Of a stretch of DNA of 64,000 bases, positions 36,103 through 43,119 are shown in pieces. The notes under the pieces are model-generated. The model searched no databases. It saw only the letters and a list, made by a program, of their open reading frames with translations, and was not told the origin of the DNA. Origin of the DNA: Christensenella massiliensis. Its GTDB lineage: Bacteria > Bacillota > Clostridia > Christensenellales > Christensenellaceae. Within the stretch, counting starts at the first letter, position 1; the number at the start of each line of letters is the position of its first letter. The position numbers and the translations under genes were made by a program. The stretch covers positions 186,001 to 250,000 of the forward strand of contig LT700187.1 of NCBI GenBank assembly GCA_900155415.1, in the 5' to 3' direction.

Positions 36103-37410
36103 TCAGTCCTGATCCTCATATTTACACTTAAATTTATTTTCAAAAAATTCGATCAGCTGCGGCCGGAAATCCGGGTGCGCTATGCGGATCAGCCGTACCG
36201 CACGCTCGCGCAGGGTGATGCCCCGCAGGTCCGCAACGCCGTATTCCGTTACCACGAACTGCACGTCATAGCGCGAAGTCGTAACGGCTGCGCCCTCGTC
36301 GATCACCGGAACGATCTTGGATATTTTTCCTTTTGCCGTGGAGGGCATTGCCATGATGCTGCGGCCGCCCTTGCTCATCGAAGCCCCGCGCACAAAGTCT
36401 ACCTGTCCACCCACGCCGCTGATCTGCTTGTGCCCGACGGAGGTGGAAACGACCTGCCCCATCAGGTCGACCTGCACGCAGGAGTTGATGGATACCATAT
36501 TGTCGTTCTGTGCGATCACCACCGGGTCGTTGACATAATCCACCGGATATACGCCTACTGCCGGATTGTCGTCCAGATAGTCATACAAACGGCGCGTTCC
36601 CATTGCAAAGGTCAGGATGCTTTTGCCGGGGTGCAGCGTTTTCTTCTTATTGGTGATGACGCCCGCTTCCACGAGCTCCACCACGCCGTCCGAGATCATT
36701 TCGCTGTGTATCCCGAGATCTTTTTTATCTTTCAGGAACAGCAGCACCGCGTCCGGGATCGCGCCGATTCCCAGCTGGAGGCAGTCGCCGTCATGGATCA
36801 GGGAAGCGCAGTTGCGGCCGATCGCTTCCTCTACGTCTGTAATTTTCGGATTCGGAAGCTCGATGATCGGCTCGTCGAATTCCACGAAATCGCTGATCTC
36901 GCTTACATGCACAAAGGAATCCCCGTGCGTGCGCGGCATGAATTGATTCACCTGCGCAATAACCACCTCAGCCTGCTTTACTGCTTCCATCGTATAGTCG
37001 ACGGATATTCCAAGACTCACATATCCGTGCTCGTCCGGCGGGGTCACCGTTACGAGCGCAACGTCCGGCTTGCAGTTTGTACGCAGCAGCTCCGGCTCCT
37101 TTGAGAAGTACACCGGCGTGATATCCGCGCGTCCTTCCGCGCAGGCCGCGCGTGTCGTTCCGCCGAGGAAAAATGCGTTGTGGCGAAAATGTTTTTCCAT
37201 TCCCGGCGCGCAGTAGAGCGATTTTCCCATAGAGACCATGTGGATGATCTCTACGTTTTCATACGCCTCCGCGTTCGCCACCATCGCGTCCGTCACATGA
37301 ACCGGCTCGCCCGTCGCGTGCGCGATGACCACACGGTCGCCTGATTTGATTTTTTTGACCGCTTCTTCCGCAGTCGTCAGTCTCGACTGATAAATCTCTT
37401 TCCAACCCAT
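36103..37410 (-). CDS. cat2: 4-Hydroxybutyrate CoA-transferase
   Basis: A 435-residue CoA-transferase of the AbfT/Cat2 branch. The catalytic glutamate is in LGIHSEMISDGVVEL (about residue 235), with GIGAIPDAVL before it and GVGGQVDFVRGA after. It moves CoA from acetyl-CoA or butyryl-CoA to 4-hydroxybutyrate. It is only distantly similar to the cat1 product, which handles succinate. ATG follows AAGGAG. Gene order abfD - two small genes - cat2 - 4hbD supports the assignment. Confidence 0.92.
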   Translation of the reverse strand: MGWKEIYQSRLTTAEEAVKKIKSGDRVVIAHATGEPVHVTDAMVANAEAYENVEIIHMVSMGKSLYCAPGMEKHFRHNAFFLGGTTRAACAEGRADITPVYFSKEPELLRTNCKPDVALVTVTPPDEHGYVSLGISVDYTMEAVKQAEVVIAQVNQFMPRTHGDSFVHVSEISDFVEFDEPIIELPNPKITDVEEAIGRNCASLIHDGDCLQLGIGAIPDAVLLFLKDKKDLGIHSEMISDGVVELVEAGVITNKKKTLHPGKSILTFAMGTRRLYDYLDDNPAVGVYPVDYVNDPVVIAQNDNMVSINSCVQVDLMGQVVSTSVGHKQISGVGGQVDFVRGASMSKGGRSIMAMPSTAKGKISKIVPVIDEGAAVTTSRYDVQFVVTEYGVADLRGITLRERAVRLIRIAHPDFRPQLIEFFENKFKCKYEDQD

Positions 37411-37426
37411 TTGAGCTTATCTCCTT

Positions 37427-37687
37427 TTATAATTGTTTCAGCCGCTCCAGAAGCTCCTCATAAGCGTCCCCGCTCGTCAAAAGCATTCTTCCGTGCTTTC
37501 CCGTAATGCCGTCCGCATCCGCGCAGGCGCTCGTGCAGCCGCATACGATTACTGCATAATCCAGTTCGGCTCCCGGCACAGCGGATACGATTTCCGCCCC
37601 CGGCATATCCCCCCGCAGGCGCCGCACGATATCCGTCCTGTCATAACGCGGATTGCAGCCCCCGCAATATTTAATTCCGATCTTCAC
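37427..37687 (-). CDS. Small cysteine-rich protein of the 4-hydroxybutyrate operon
   Basis: An 86-residue protein starting at GTG (37687), overlapping the NifU-like gene by 17 bases. It opens MKIGIKYCGGCNPRYDR, with Cys 8 and Cys 11, and has CGCTSACAD mid-protein (Cys 49, 51, 55). Five cysteines in CxxC-type spacing suggest metal or cluster binding. I do not recognise the family. Its place between the NifU-like gene and cat2 suggests a helper role for the Fe-S dehydratase AbfD, such as cluster loading or repair. Confidence 0.7.
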   Translation of the reverse strand: MKIGIKYCGGCNPRYDRTDIVRRLRGDMPGAEIVSAVPGAELDYAVIVCGCTSACADADGITGKHGRMLLTSGDAYEELLERLKQL

Positions 37688-37988
37688 GTTTTTCTCTTCT
37701 CTGTCTCAAGATTTCTTTTGCCATGCTCCACGTTTCGTCGCTCACGCCCGTCACAAGTACGACCTCTTTTATTTCAGGTATTTCATTTTGTACTTCCGAT
37801 GCGACCACCGACTCAAGCGTAAGAGAAGCGGAGGGGCAGCCCGCGCATTTTCCCAAAAAGCGGACCTTCAGAATTCCGTCCTCAAGCGATACGACCTCAA
37901 TATTCCCCTCATGTCCGCCGAGCTCCGGGCGCACCTTTTCTTCCAGTACCCGTTCCACCTTTTTCAGCAGCTCTGTCTGCATCATCAT
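37671..37988 (-). CDS. NifU C-terminal-domain protein (Fe-S scaffold/carrier)
   Basis: A 105-residue NifU/NfuA-type domain with the cluster motif GKCAGCPSASLTL (Cys 49 and 52). Such proteins hold and deliver Fe-S clusters. Three consecutive ATGs open the frame (37988, 37985, 37982). It lies between abfD, whose enzyme needs a [4Fe-4S] cluster, and the cysteine-rich small protein. A dedicated cluster-delivery role for AbfD is a reasonable inference. No nifS or iscS is nearby. Confidence 0.85.
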   Translation of the reverse strand: MMMQTELLKKVERVLEEKVRPELGGHEGNIEVVSLEDGILKVRFLGKCAGCPSASLTLESVVASEVQNEIPEIKEVVLVTGVSDETWSMAKEILRQRREKREDRN

Positions 37989-38057
37989 TTCCCCATCTCT
38001 GCATACAGGCCGCGGCTCGGGCAGAAGCCCCGTCCGCGGCCAACGTATGCAGCAAAA

Positions 38058-39506
38058 TTACTCCTTGATATGTGCGATTTTTTTCGCGAGCTCTTTCTTC
38101 ATCGCAAGGTTGCCCTGCCGCGCGATCATGATGCGCTGCGCCTGCGGGCTGCCCGCGCCGTGCATGGATTCCGTGCGGTAGCCTACCGCCGCCGTCCCGA
38201 GCGCGAGGTTTTCAATGAGGCGCAGAATTCTCAGGCGGTTCTCCGTGGAAACGCCCTCTACGCCTTTCAGATATTTCTCAACATATTTGCCGAGCTTCGG
38301 ATCGCGGAAGTCCTTTTCCGACGGAGCCGTCACCATGATGCCGCCCGCAATGTCTTCCGCGAGACGGACGATCTCGTACGGGAAACGCGTCACGTTCTGC
38401 TTGCACACATTGGCGAGCAGCAGATCGATGATATAGTTCCCGGATTCCGTTTTATGTCCCTCCGCCGAACACGCGATGCCGCACGCATACAGCGTCTCGT
38501 TGAGGTGCGTCATCTCGATCAGCTTATCCTTGATATGCGAAGCGCGCGCCGCGCCGTTGTAGTCTGCCGCGACCGCCGCCGCGCCGATCAGCACATCGCC
38601 CACGCCGACCTTGCAGCCGCCGTAGCTCTGACGGTGATAGCCCGCGAAACGCTCGACCAGCATACCCGCGAATTCCGTTTCCCCGTTGAGGAAAATGCGG
38701 TCGTTCGGAACGAATACATCGTCGAAGATCGTCAGCGCTTCTACACCGCCGAATTCCGAGTTCCCTACATCAAGCTCACTGCCCTCCAGCTTACGCGTAT
38801 CACAGGACTGGCGGCCGATGATCATAAAGAGTCCAGGCGTATCCAACGGTACCGCAAAGGACACCGCATAATCCTTGTCCTCCGGTTTCATGGATACCGT
38901 AGGCATCACGATCACCTCGTGAGAATTGAGCATTCCCGTCTGATGTGCCTTTGCTCCGCGCACGACGATACCGTCCGGGCGGCGCTCCACTACGTGCAGA
39001 TACATATCCGGATCAGGCTGCGCATGCGGTGCGAGCGAACGGTCTCCCTTCGGGTCCGTCATAGCGCCGTCCACTGTGAGGTCGTTATCCTGACAGTAAC
39101 GCATAAATTTCAAAAAGTTCTCGTGGTAATTCGTTCCATACGCTTTATCGGTCTCGAACGTTGTGCTGTAGATCGCGTTGAACGCGTCCATACCTACGCA
39201 GCGCTGGAAGCAGGCCGCCGTCTGCTGTCCAAGCAGCCTCTGCATTTTTACTTTCTTGATGAGGTCGTCCGTGTTGCGGTGGATATTCGTAAAGCGGTTG
39301 ATCTTCCTCCCGTCCTCCAGCGTGACCGTCATCAAATCCTCATATTCCGGCATCTGCGCCAGATCGTACGTCATGCGGACCGAATTAAGAGAGGGCCGCA
39401 GGATCGGATCGTCCACCGGGCTTTCGATCTTTTCCCCGAACATATAAACTTCCATTTTGATCTTGCGAATACTTTCGATGTATTCTTCGCCTGTCATGAG
39501 TGCCAT
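38058..39506 (-). CDS. abfD: 4-Hydroxybutyryl-CoA dehydratase / vinylacetyl-CoA isomerase
   Basis: A 482-residue FAD and [4Fe-4S] enzyme that turns 4-hydroxybutyryl-CoA into crotonyl-CoA by a ketyl-radical route. All four cluster ligands known from Clostridium aminobutyricum are visible: Cys 99 and Cys 103 (CFQRC) and His 291 and Cys 298 (HRQSYGGC). The oxygen-sensitive mechanism marks a strict anaerobe. Start ATG at 39506 follows AAAGGGAG; an in-frame 39-residue extension upstream overlaps the sigma-54 promoter and was discarded. It is the first gene of the operon abfD - nifU-like - small protein - cat2 - 4hbD - regulator. Confidence 0.95.
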   Translation of the reverse strand: MALMTGEEYIESIRKIKMEVYMFGEKIESPVDDPILRPSLNSVRMTYDLAQMPEYEDLMTVTLEDGRKINRFTNIHRNTDDLIKKVKMQRLLGQQTAACFQRCVGMDAFNAIYSTTFETDKAYGTNYHENFLKFMRYCQDNDLTVDGAMTDPKGDRSLAPHAQPDPDMYLHVVERRPDGIVVRGAKAHQTGMLNSHEVIVMPTVSMKPEDKDYAVSFAVPLDTPGLFMIIGRQSCDTRKLEGSELDVGNSEFGGVEALTIFDDVFVPNDRIFLNGETEFAGMLVERFAGYHRQSYGGCKVGVGDVLIGAAAVAADYNGAARASHIKDKLIEMTHLNETLYACGIACSAEGHKTESGNYIIDLLLANVCKQNVTRFPYEIVRLAEDIAGGIMVTAPSEKDFRDPKLGKYVEKYLKGVEGVSTENRLRILRLIENLALGTAAVGYRTESMHGAGSPQAQRIMIARQGNLAMKKELAKKIAHIKE

Positions 39507-39577
39507 TTTTCTTTCTCCCTTTCCATTCTTATATTCCTTTCCGGCCCATGCCGGTTTACTTCCTCTATTATTATACA

Positions 39578-39594
39578 TGCAATTATCGTGCCAA
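39578..39594 (-). promoter_or_regulatory. Sigma-54 (-24/-12) promoter of abfD
   Basis: On the minus strand TTGGCACGATAATTGCA (39594-39578) matches every defined position of the consensus YTGGCACGrNNNTTGCW, with GG and GC 10 bases apart. The start point should be near 39568, giving a leader of about 60 bases. rpoN and an AAA activator are encoded in the same region. This is the only such site found in front of a catabolic gene here. Confidence 0.9.
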
Positions 39595-39796
39595 GCGATA
39601 AAAAAATGTGAATTTTTTCTCAAATTTTAAATTTTTTTTATTTTGCTGCCAATAAAGCCTGTCCAAATCAATGAAAACATCTTTTTTCTTCACATATTCT
39701 GTAAAAAATTCCTGTTTCTGTTCATCCCCGATTCTCTTCATCCCCATTCTGATTCTCCCGGTTTTTGAAAACGTTTTATTTTTGCAACGAATTTGT

Positions 39797-39813
39797 CTGG
39801 CATAAAAATTGCA
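39797..39813 (+). promoter_or_regulatory. Second sigma-54-like promoter, plus strand
   Basis: CTGGCATAAAAATTGCA has TGGCA and TTGCA with the proper GG-N10-GC spacing; it departs from consensus at C to T and G to A just after TGGCA. It points away from abfD, into the 3' end of the activator gene, and no plus-strand gene follows. If used it would make an antisense transcript, probably short because of the hairpin at 39819-39848. Confidence 0.4.
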
Positions 39814-39818
39814 TATGC

Positions 39819-39848
39819 AAAAAAGAACGCTTTTTCGCGCTCTTTTTC
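39819..39848. terminator. Terminator after the sigma-54 activator gene
   Basis: Arms AAAAAGAACGC and GCGCTCTTTTT pair with one mismatch around a 6-base loop, with T-runs on both strands. On the minus strand it lies 26 bases beyond the activator stop. On the plus strand it would stop a transcript from the site at 39797. Confidence 0.7.
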
Positions 39849-39873
39849 TACCGTTTTATTTTTGCAACATGTT

Positions 39874-41316
39874 TTATTTTTGCAACGACCCGTATTTTTC
39901 GCGATACTTCTTCCTTTTGCGCACGAAAGTCGCAGCGTCCATGCCGAGGCTTTTTGCCGCCGCGCGCACATTTCCTGCTTTCTGGTAGGCGCGCTCGATA
40001 TAATCCAGTTCGAGGCGTTCAGTTACCGCCTTCAGGTCCACTTCTCCGTACTCCTGCGGAAGTCCGGCCGCGGGCGGCGTATGCAGAAAGAAATTTCCCG
40101 CCGATATATCCTCCGTACTGCTCATGACCATCGCGCGCTCCACCACATTTTTCAATTCGCGCACATTGCCCGGCCAGCGGTACTCCAAAAGTGCATCCCG
40201 ACCGGAAGCGGTCAGATATTTATTCATATTATACCTGCGGTTCAGCTCTCCCAGAAAACGCTCGGCAAGCGGTATGATATCTTTCTTTCTCTCTCTGAGG
40301 GGCGGGATCGTTACAGGAAATACGTTCAGGCGGTAATAGAGATCTGCACGGAACGTCTTTTCCCGCAGCATTTCCTGCAAATTGCGGTTCGTTGCGGCGA
40401 TCACGCGCACGTCCACCTTAAGCGGCTTATTCGAACCGATCCGCTCGATCTCCTGCTCCTGCAAAACACGCAGCAGCTTTACCTGCATATCGAGCGGGAG
40501 CTCTCCTACTTCATCCAAAAAAATCGTTCCCTTATCCGCGACCTCAAAAAGGCCCATTTTCCCTTCCCGGTTCGCTCCCGTAAACGCTCCGCGTTCATAG
40601 CCGAACAACTCGCTTTCGATCAGAGACGGCGGGATCGCGCCGCAGTTCACTTTGATAAATCGTTCCTTGCTCCGGCTGCTGTTGCGGTAAATATAGGAAG
40701 CGATCCGGTCCTTGCCCGTTCCGGTCTCTCCCATAAGAAGAACGGTAGTATCCAATCTGCTTACACGCCCGAGCAGCCGCATCACCGAAAGCATCTCCGG
40801 GTCATGCACCACAAGCTCGCCGTCCCCGATGATCTGGCGCCTCATCGCCTCAAGCTCAGATGCATTTTTTTCGGAGGTCTCTTCATTTCTCTTCAGCCTG
40901 TCCTTCAGCTCGTGAAGCTCCGTCACGTCCCGCACGTTCGTGATGACCATAACGACCTCTCCCGATTCGTCAAGCGTCGGCGTGCTGGTGATGACTGCGC
41001 GTTTTCCCGTCTTGAATTCCTGCTCCAGCGTTACAGGCTCGCGGGATGCGATCGCCATCAGGGTTCCCGATACATTGATGATATCGCCCTTAACGAGGTC
41101 ACGCATATTTTTCCCAAGCACGTCCTCTCGCCTGAGGCCCGAAATGATCTCATAGGATTCATTGACCATGAGCGTATTTGCGTTCCCATCCGTAATATAG
41201 ATCCCGTCGTAAGACCCTCCGATCACCACGTCGAGAATGCTTTTTGCTTTTGAAAGATCAGTCAGGAGCTCTGTCGCTCCGCCTTTTTCATAATAGGCCG
41301 GAACTCTCTTTTTCAT
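39874..41316 (-). CDS. Sigma-54-dependent activator with PAS sensor
   Basis: A 480-residue bacterial enhancer-binding protein. Order: PAS domain (about residues 25-135, with GSYDGIYITDGNANTLMVN), a short coiled segment, AAA+ domain with Walker A GETGTGKD (about 195), the sigma-54 contact loop GAFTGA (about 245) and Walker B TIFLDEVGEL, then a C-terminal Fis-type helix-turn-helix (NVRAAAKSLGMDAATFVRKR). It lacks a receiver, so control is by ligand at the PAS domain. ATG at 41316 has AAGGAGAGG upstream. It is divergent in role but not in direction from abfD, its likely target: the -24/-12 site and three repeats lie just downstream of its stop. It is probably transcribed with the regulator gene at 41342. 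Confidence 0.92.
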   Translation of the reverse strand: MKKRVPAYYEKGGATELLTDLSKAKSILDVVIGGSYDGIYITDGNANTLMVNESYEIISGLRREDVLGKNMRDLVKGDIINVSGTLMAIASREPVTLEQEFKTGKRAVITSTPTLDESGEVVMVITNVRDVTELHELKDRLKRNEETSEKNASELEAMRRQIIGDGELVVHDPEMLSVMRLLGRVSRLDTTVLLMGETGTGKDRIASYIYRNSSRSKERFIKVNCGAIPPSLIESELFGYERGAFTGANREGKMGLFEVADKGTIFLDEVGELPLDMQVKLLRVLQEQEIERIGSNKPLKVDVRVIAATNRNLQEMLREKTFRADLYYRLNVFPVTIPPLRERKKDIIPLAERFLGELNRRYNMNKYLTASGRDALLEYRWPGNVRELKNVVERAMVMSSTEDISAGNFFLHTPPAAGLPQEYGEVDLKAVTERLELDYIERAYQKAGNVRAAAKSLGMDAATFVRKRKKYREKYGSLQK

Positions 41317-41341
41317 AAACCTCTCCTTCCGGCGCCGCCCA

Positions 41342-42007
41342 TCATGGCAGCCGGTATACGGTACAGGGATGCCCGCCCGTTTGATAATCGATATCTCCGA
41401 CGATACGCCCTGCGTCCGCAAGCTGTTTTAAATACCGCCGTGCCGTAACAGCGGAAAACCCGAGCGCTGCTGCGATCTCCTTGGCAGTAAACCGTCCTGT
41501 ACAAGAATTCTGAAAGTATTCCATGATACGTTTCTCCCATCCGCTTCCTCCGCCCGCAGCCGCTCCATGCGCATGAAGCAGATGATCGACCGCCTCCTGA
41601 TCCGTCGTTTTAAGTCCTTCGGCGATACGCGCACGCTGCGCATACCGGTCGAGACATTCCCGGAACCGTTCGTAAGTAAACGGCTTCATCAAAAAATCAG
41701 CCGCTCCCAGCCGGAGCGCGCTCACAAAGCGCTCTCCCGTCCGTGCCGCCGTTACCGGTATCACGTCTGCAGCTATATCCTGTTTCAAAAGCTCTTTCAT
41801 GAATTCTTCCCCGGAAAAATCGGGCATACAAAGCTCGAGGAGGATGAGGTCTACCTGCTCTCCGCGCAAAAAACACAGTGCCTTTCGGCCGTCCGTGAAT
41901 TCTCCTGCTACGGTGAACCGGGGGTCACGCTCCAGATATTCCCGGCTGATATACGATGCCATGGGATCGTTATCCACGATCACGGTCCTGTATCGTCTTT
42001 TCTCCAT
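41342..42007 (-). CDS. MalR/CitB-type response regulator with Asp-to-Glu phospho-site
   Basis: A 221-residue receiver plus winged-helix regulator, paralogous to that at 34269-34946 (both end YQTGGxPC..YR). The receiver keeps the acidic pair (VIVDNDP), the Thr (PVTAAR) and the Lys (LMKPF). The phospho-acceptor Asp is Glu: LILLELCMP, codon GAG near 41833. Glu at this site can mimic the phosphorylated state, so the protein may be always on. No histidine kinase gene is near. The promoter lies so close that the mRNA may lack a leader. Next gene in the same direction is the sigma-54 activator, 25 bases on. Confidence 0.8.
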   Translation of the reverse strand: MEKRRYRTVIVDNDPMASYISREYLERDPRFTVAGEFTDGRKALCFLRGEQVDLILLELCMPDFSGEEFMKELLKQDIAADVIPVTAARTGERFVSALRLGAADFLMKPFTYERFRECLDRYAQRARIAEGLKTTDQEAVDHLLHAHGAAAGGGSGWEKRIMEYFQNSCTGRFTAKEIAAALGFSAVTARRYLKQLADAGRIVGDIDYQTGGHPCTVYRLP

Positions 42008-42013
42008 ATGTCA

Positions 42014-42042
42014 ATTGTATGAAATTTTAAAAGCTGTGTCAA
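42014..42042 (-). promoter_or_regulatory. Sigma-A promoter directly abutting the regulator start codon
   Basis: TTGACA (42042-42037) and TACAAT (42019-42014) on the minus strand are 17 bases apart. Only 6 bases separate the -10 from the ATG at 42007, so transcription would start at or next to the start codon. No Shine-Dalgarno sequence is present. The -35 overlaps the end of the EamA gene. Confidence 0.7.
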
Positions 42043-43013
42043 TGAAGCCCCTTTTCCGCCGCCTCCGCTGCGGGAGCCTGCTTTCCGCGCGCGAAGAGCA
42101 AGCCGGGCAGAATATTGACGAGTGACCCGGCCAAGATCAGGACGATCCCCCAGACCATATTATACGGGATCGCTTCATGCAACACAAAAAATGCGAGAAC
42201 AGCTGCCAGAACCGGTTTGAAAAAGAAGATCAGCGACGCCGTGTTCGCAGACGTTTTCTCCATCGCAGTGAAGTAAGATGCATAGCCGATTCCGGTCGTT
42301 CCAATATAGACATAGAGCACGAGCCAAAGGTTATCCATGCTGTATCCGGTCAGGAACGGAATATTGGCGAACGCGTCGAGCCCGCATGCCGTCATCGCTT
42401 CGGCAAACGGCGGGATATGGCTGAACCCGGCAAACGCAAGGAGCTCTGCAGCTCCGAACAGAAAGCTCATACAGGTGACCGCTGCTCCTCCGTATTTCGC
42501 ACATTTGCGCTTTCCAAGCACGCCATACAGGGCGAATGTCAATACAGAAAGCAGCGTCAGAATGATCCCGTTCGGTTCTGTCTGCATGTGGAAAGGATTG
42601 ATGATAAAGACGATGCCGAAAACCTCCAGCGCGATCGCAATAAGATTTCTGCGGCAGATCACTTCATGCAGCAGCAGCGCTGCAAACAGCATCACAAAAG
42701 CCGGATTACAGCTGAACAGCGTCGCAACGACCGACGCATTGGCGTCCATGATCGCAAGCTGATAAAACGTCATGCTGACGGCGATCCCGAGAAGTCCTAA
42801 AAGTGCAAAAAAACGAAAATCCCGCGCTTCTATCCGCGCGCCTCTCGTTTTTACCGCGCGCACCGCAAACGGGAGCAGAAAAATCCCGCCCGCCAGAAAC
42901 CGCGTCATCGTGAGCTGCATGGGATTAAAATCTCCGGCTATCTCCTTGAGCACGATCTCAAGCGTACTGAACAATATCGTTGCGGCGGCAATATAAAGCC
43001 AGCCCTTTTTCAC
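42039..43013 (-). CDS. EamA/DMT-family transporter
   Basis: A 324-residue membrane protein with ten predicted segments in two EamA repeats (about residues 5-135 and 150-295). Members of the drug/metabolite transporter superfamily export amino acids, nucleosides or other small metabolites. The GTG at 43013 is favoured by an AGGAAGG site; an in-frame TTG at 43037 is the alternative. It ends 31 bases before the regulator gene. The substrate is unknown. Confidence 0.82.
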   Translation of the reverse strand: MKKGWLYIAAATILFSTLEIVLKEIAGDFNPMQLTMTRFLAGGIFLLPFAVRAVKTRGARIEARDFRFFALLGLLGIAVSMTFYQLAIMDANASVVATLFSCNPAFVMLFAALLLHEVICRRNLIAIALEVFGIVFIINPFHMQTEPNGIILTLLSVLTFALYGVLGKRKCAKYGGAAVTCMSFLFGAAELLAFAGFSHIPPFAEAMTACGLDAFANIPFLTGYSMDNLWLVLYVYIGTTGIGYASYFTAMEKTSANTASLIFFFKPVLAAVLAFFVLHEAIPYNMVWGIVLILAGSLVNILPGLLFARGKQAPAAEAAEKGLH

Positions 43014-43119
43014 AAAAACGACTTCCTTCCTTTCCAAACTCCACGCTCTATCATACGCCGGAACGGAAAAGAAGTAAAGGGCAGCCTATATGCCGCGCAC
43101 ATTCCATCTCTATTTTCTC

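Larger units (their letters stand above)
39773..39886. repeat. Three 16-base direct repeats, likely activator sites (UAS)
   Basis: GTTTTATTTTTGCAAC occurs exactly three times: 39773-39788, 39853-39868 and 39871-39886. Copies 2 and 3 are 18 bases apart and copy 1 is 80 bases from copy 2. They lie about 210-310 bases upstream of the abfD start point, where enhancer sites for sigma-54 activators are found. Each copy has a weak dyad (GTT...AAC). Copy 3 supplies the last codons and stop of the activator gene itself. Confidence 0.75.

Noticed and set aside
37653-39611. A 652-codon plus-strand open frame opposite abfD
   Set aside because: It overlaps abfD completely; abfD has its cluster ligands and ribosome site, the opposite frame has neither domain nor start signal.
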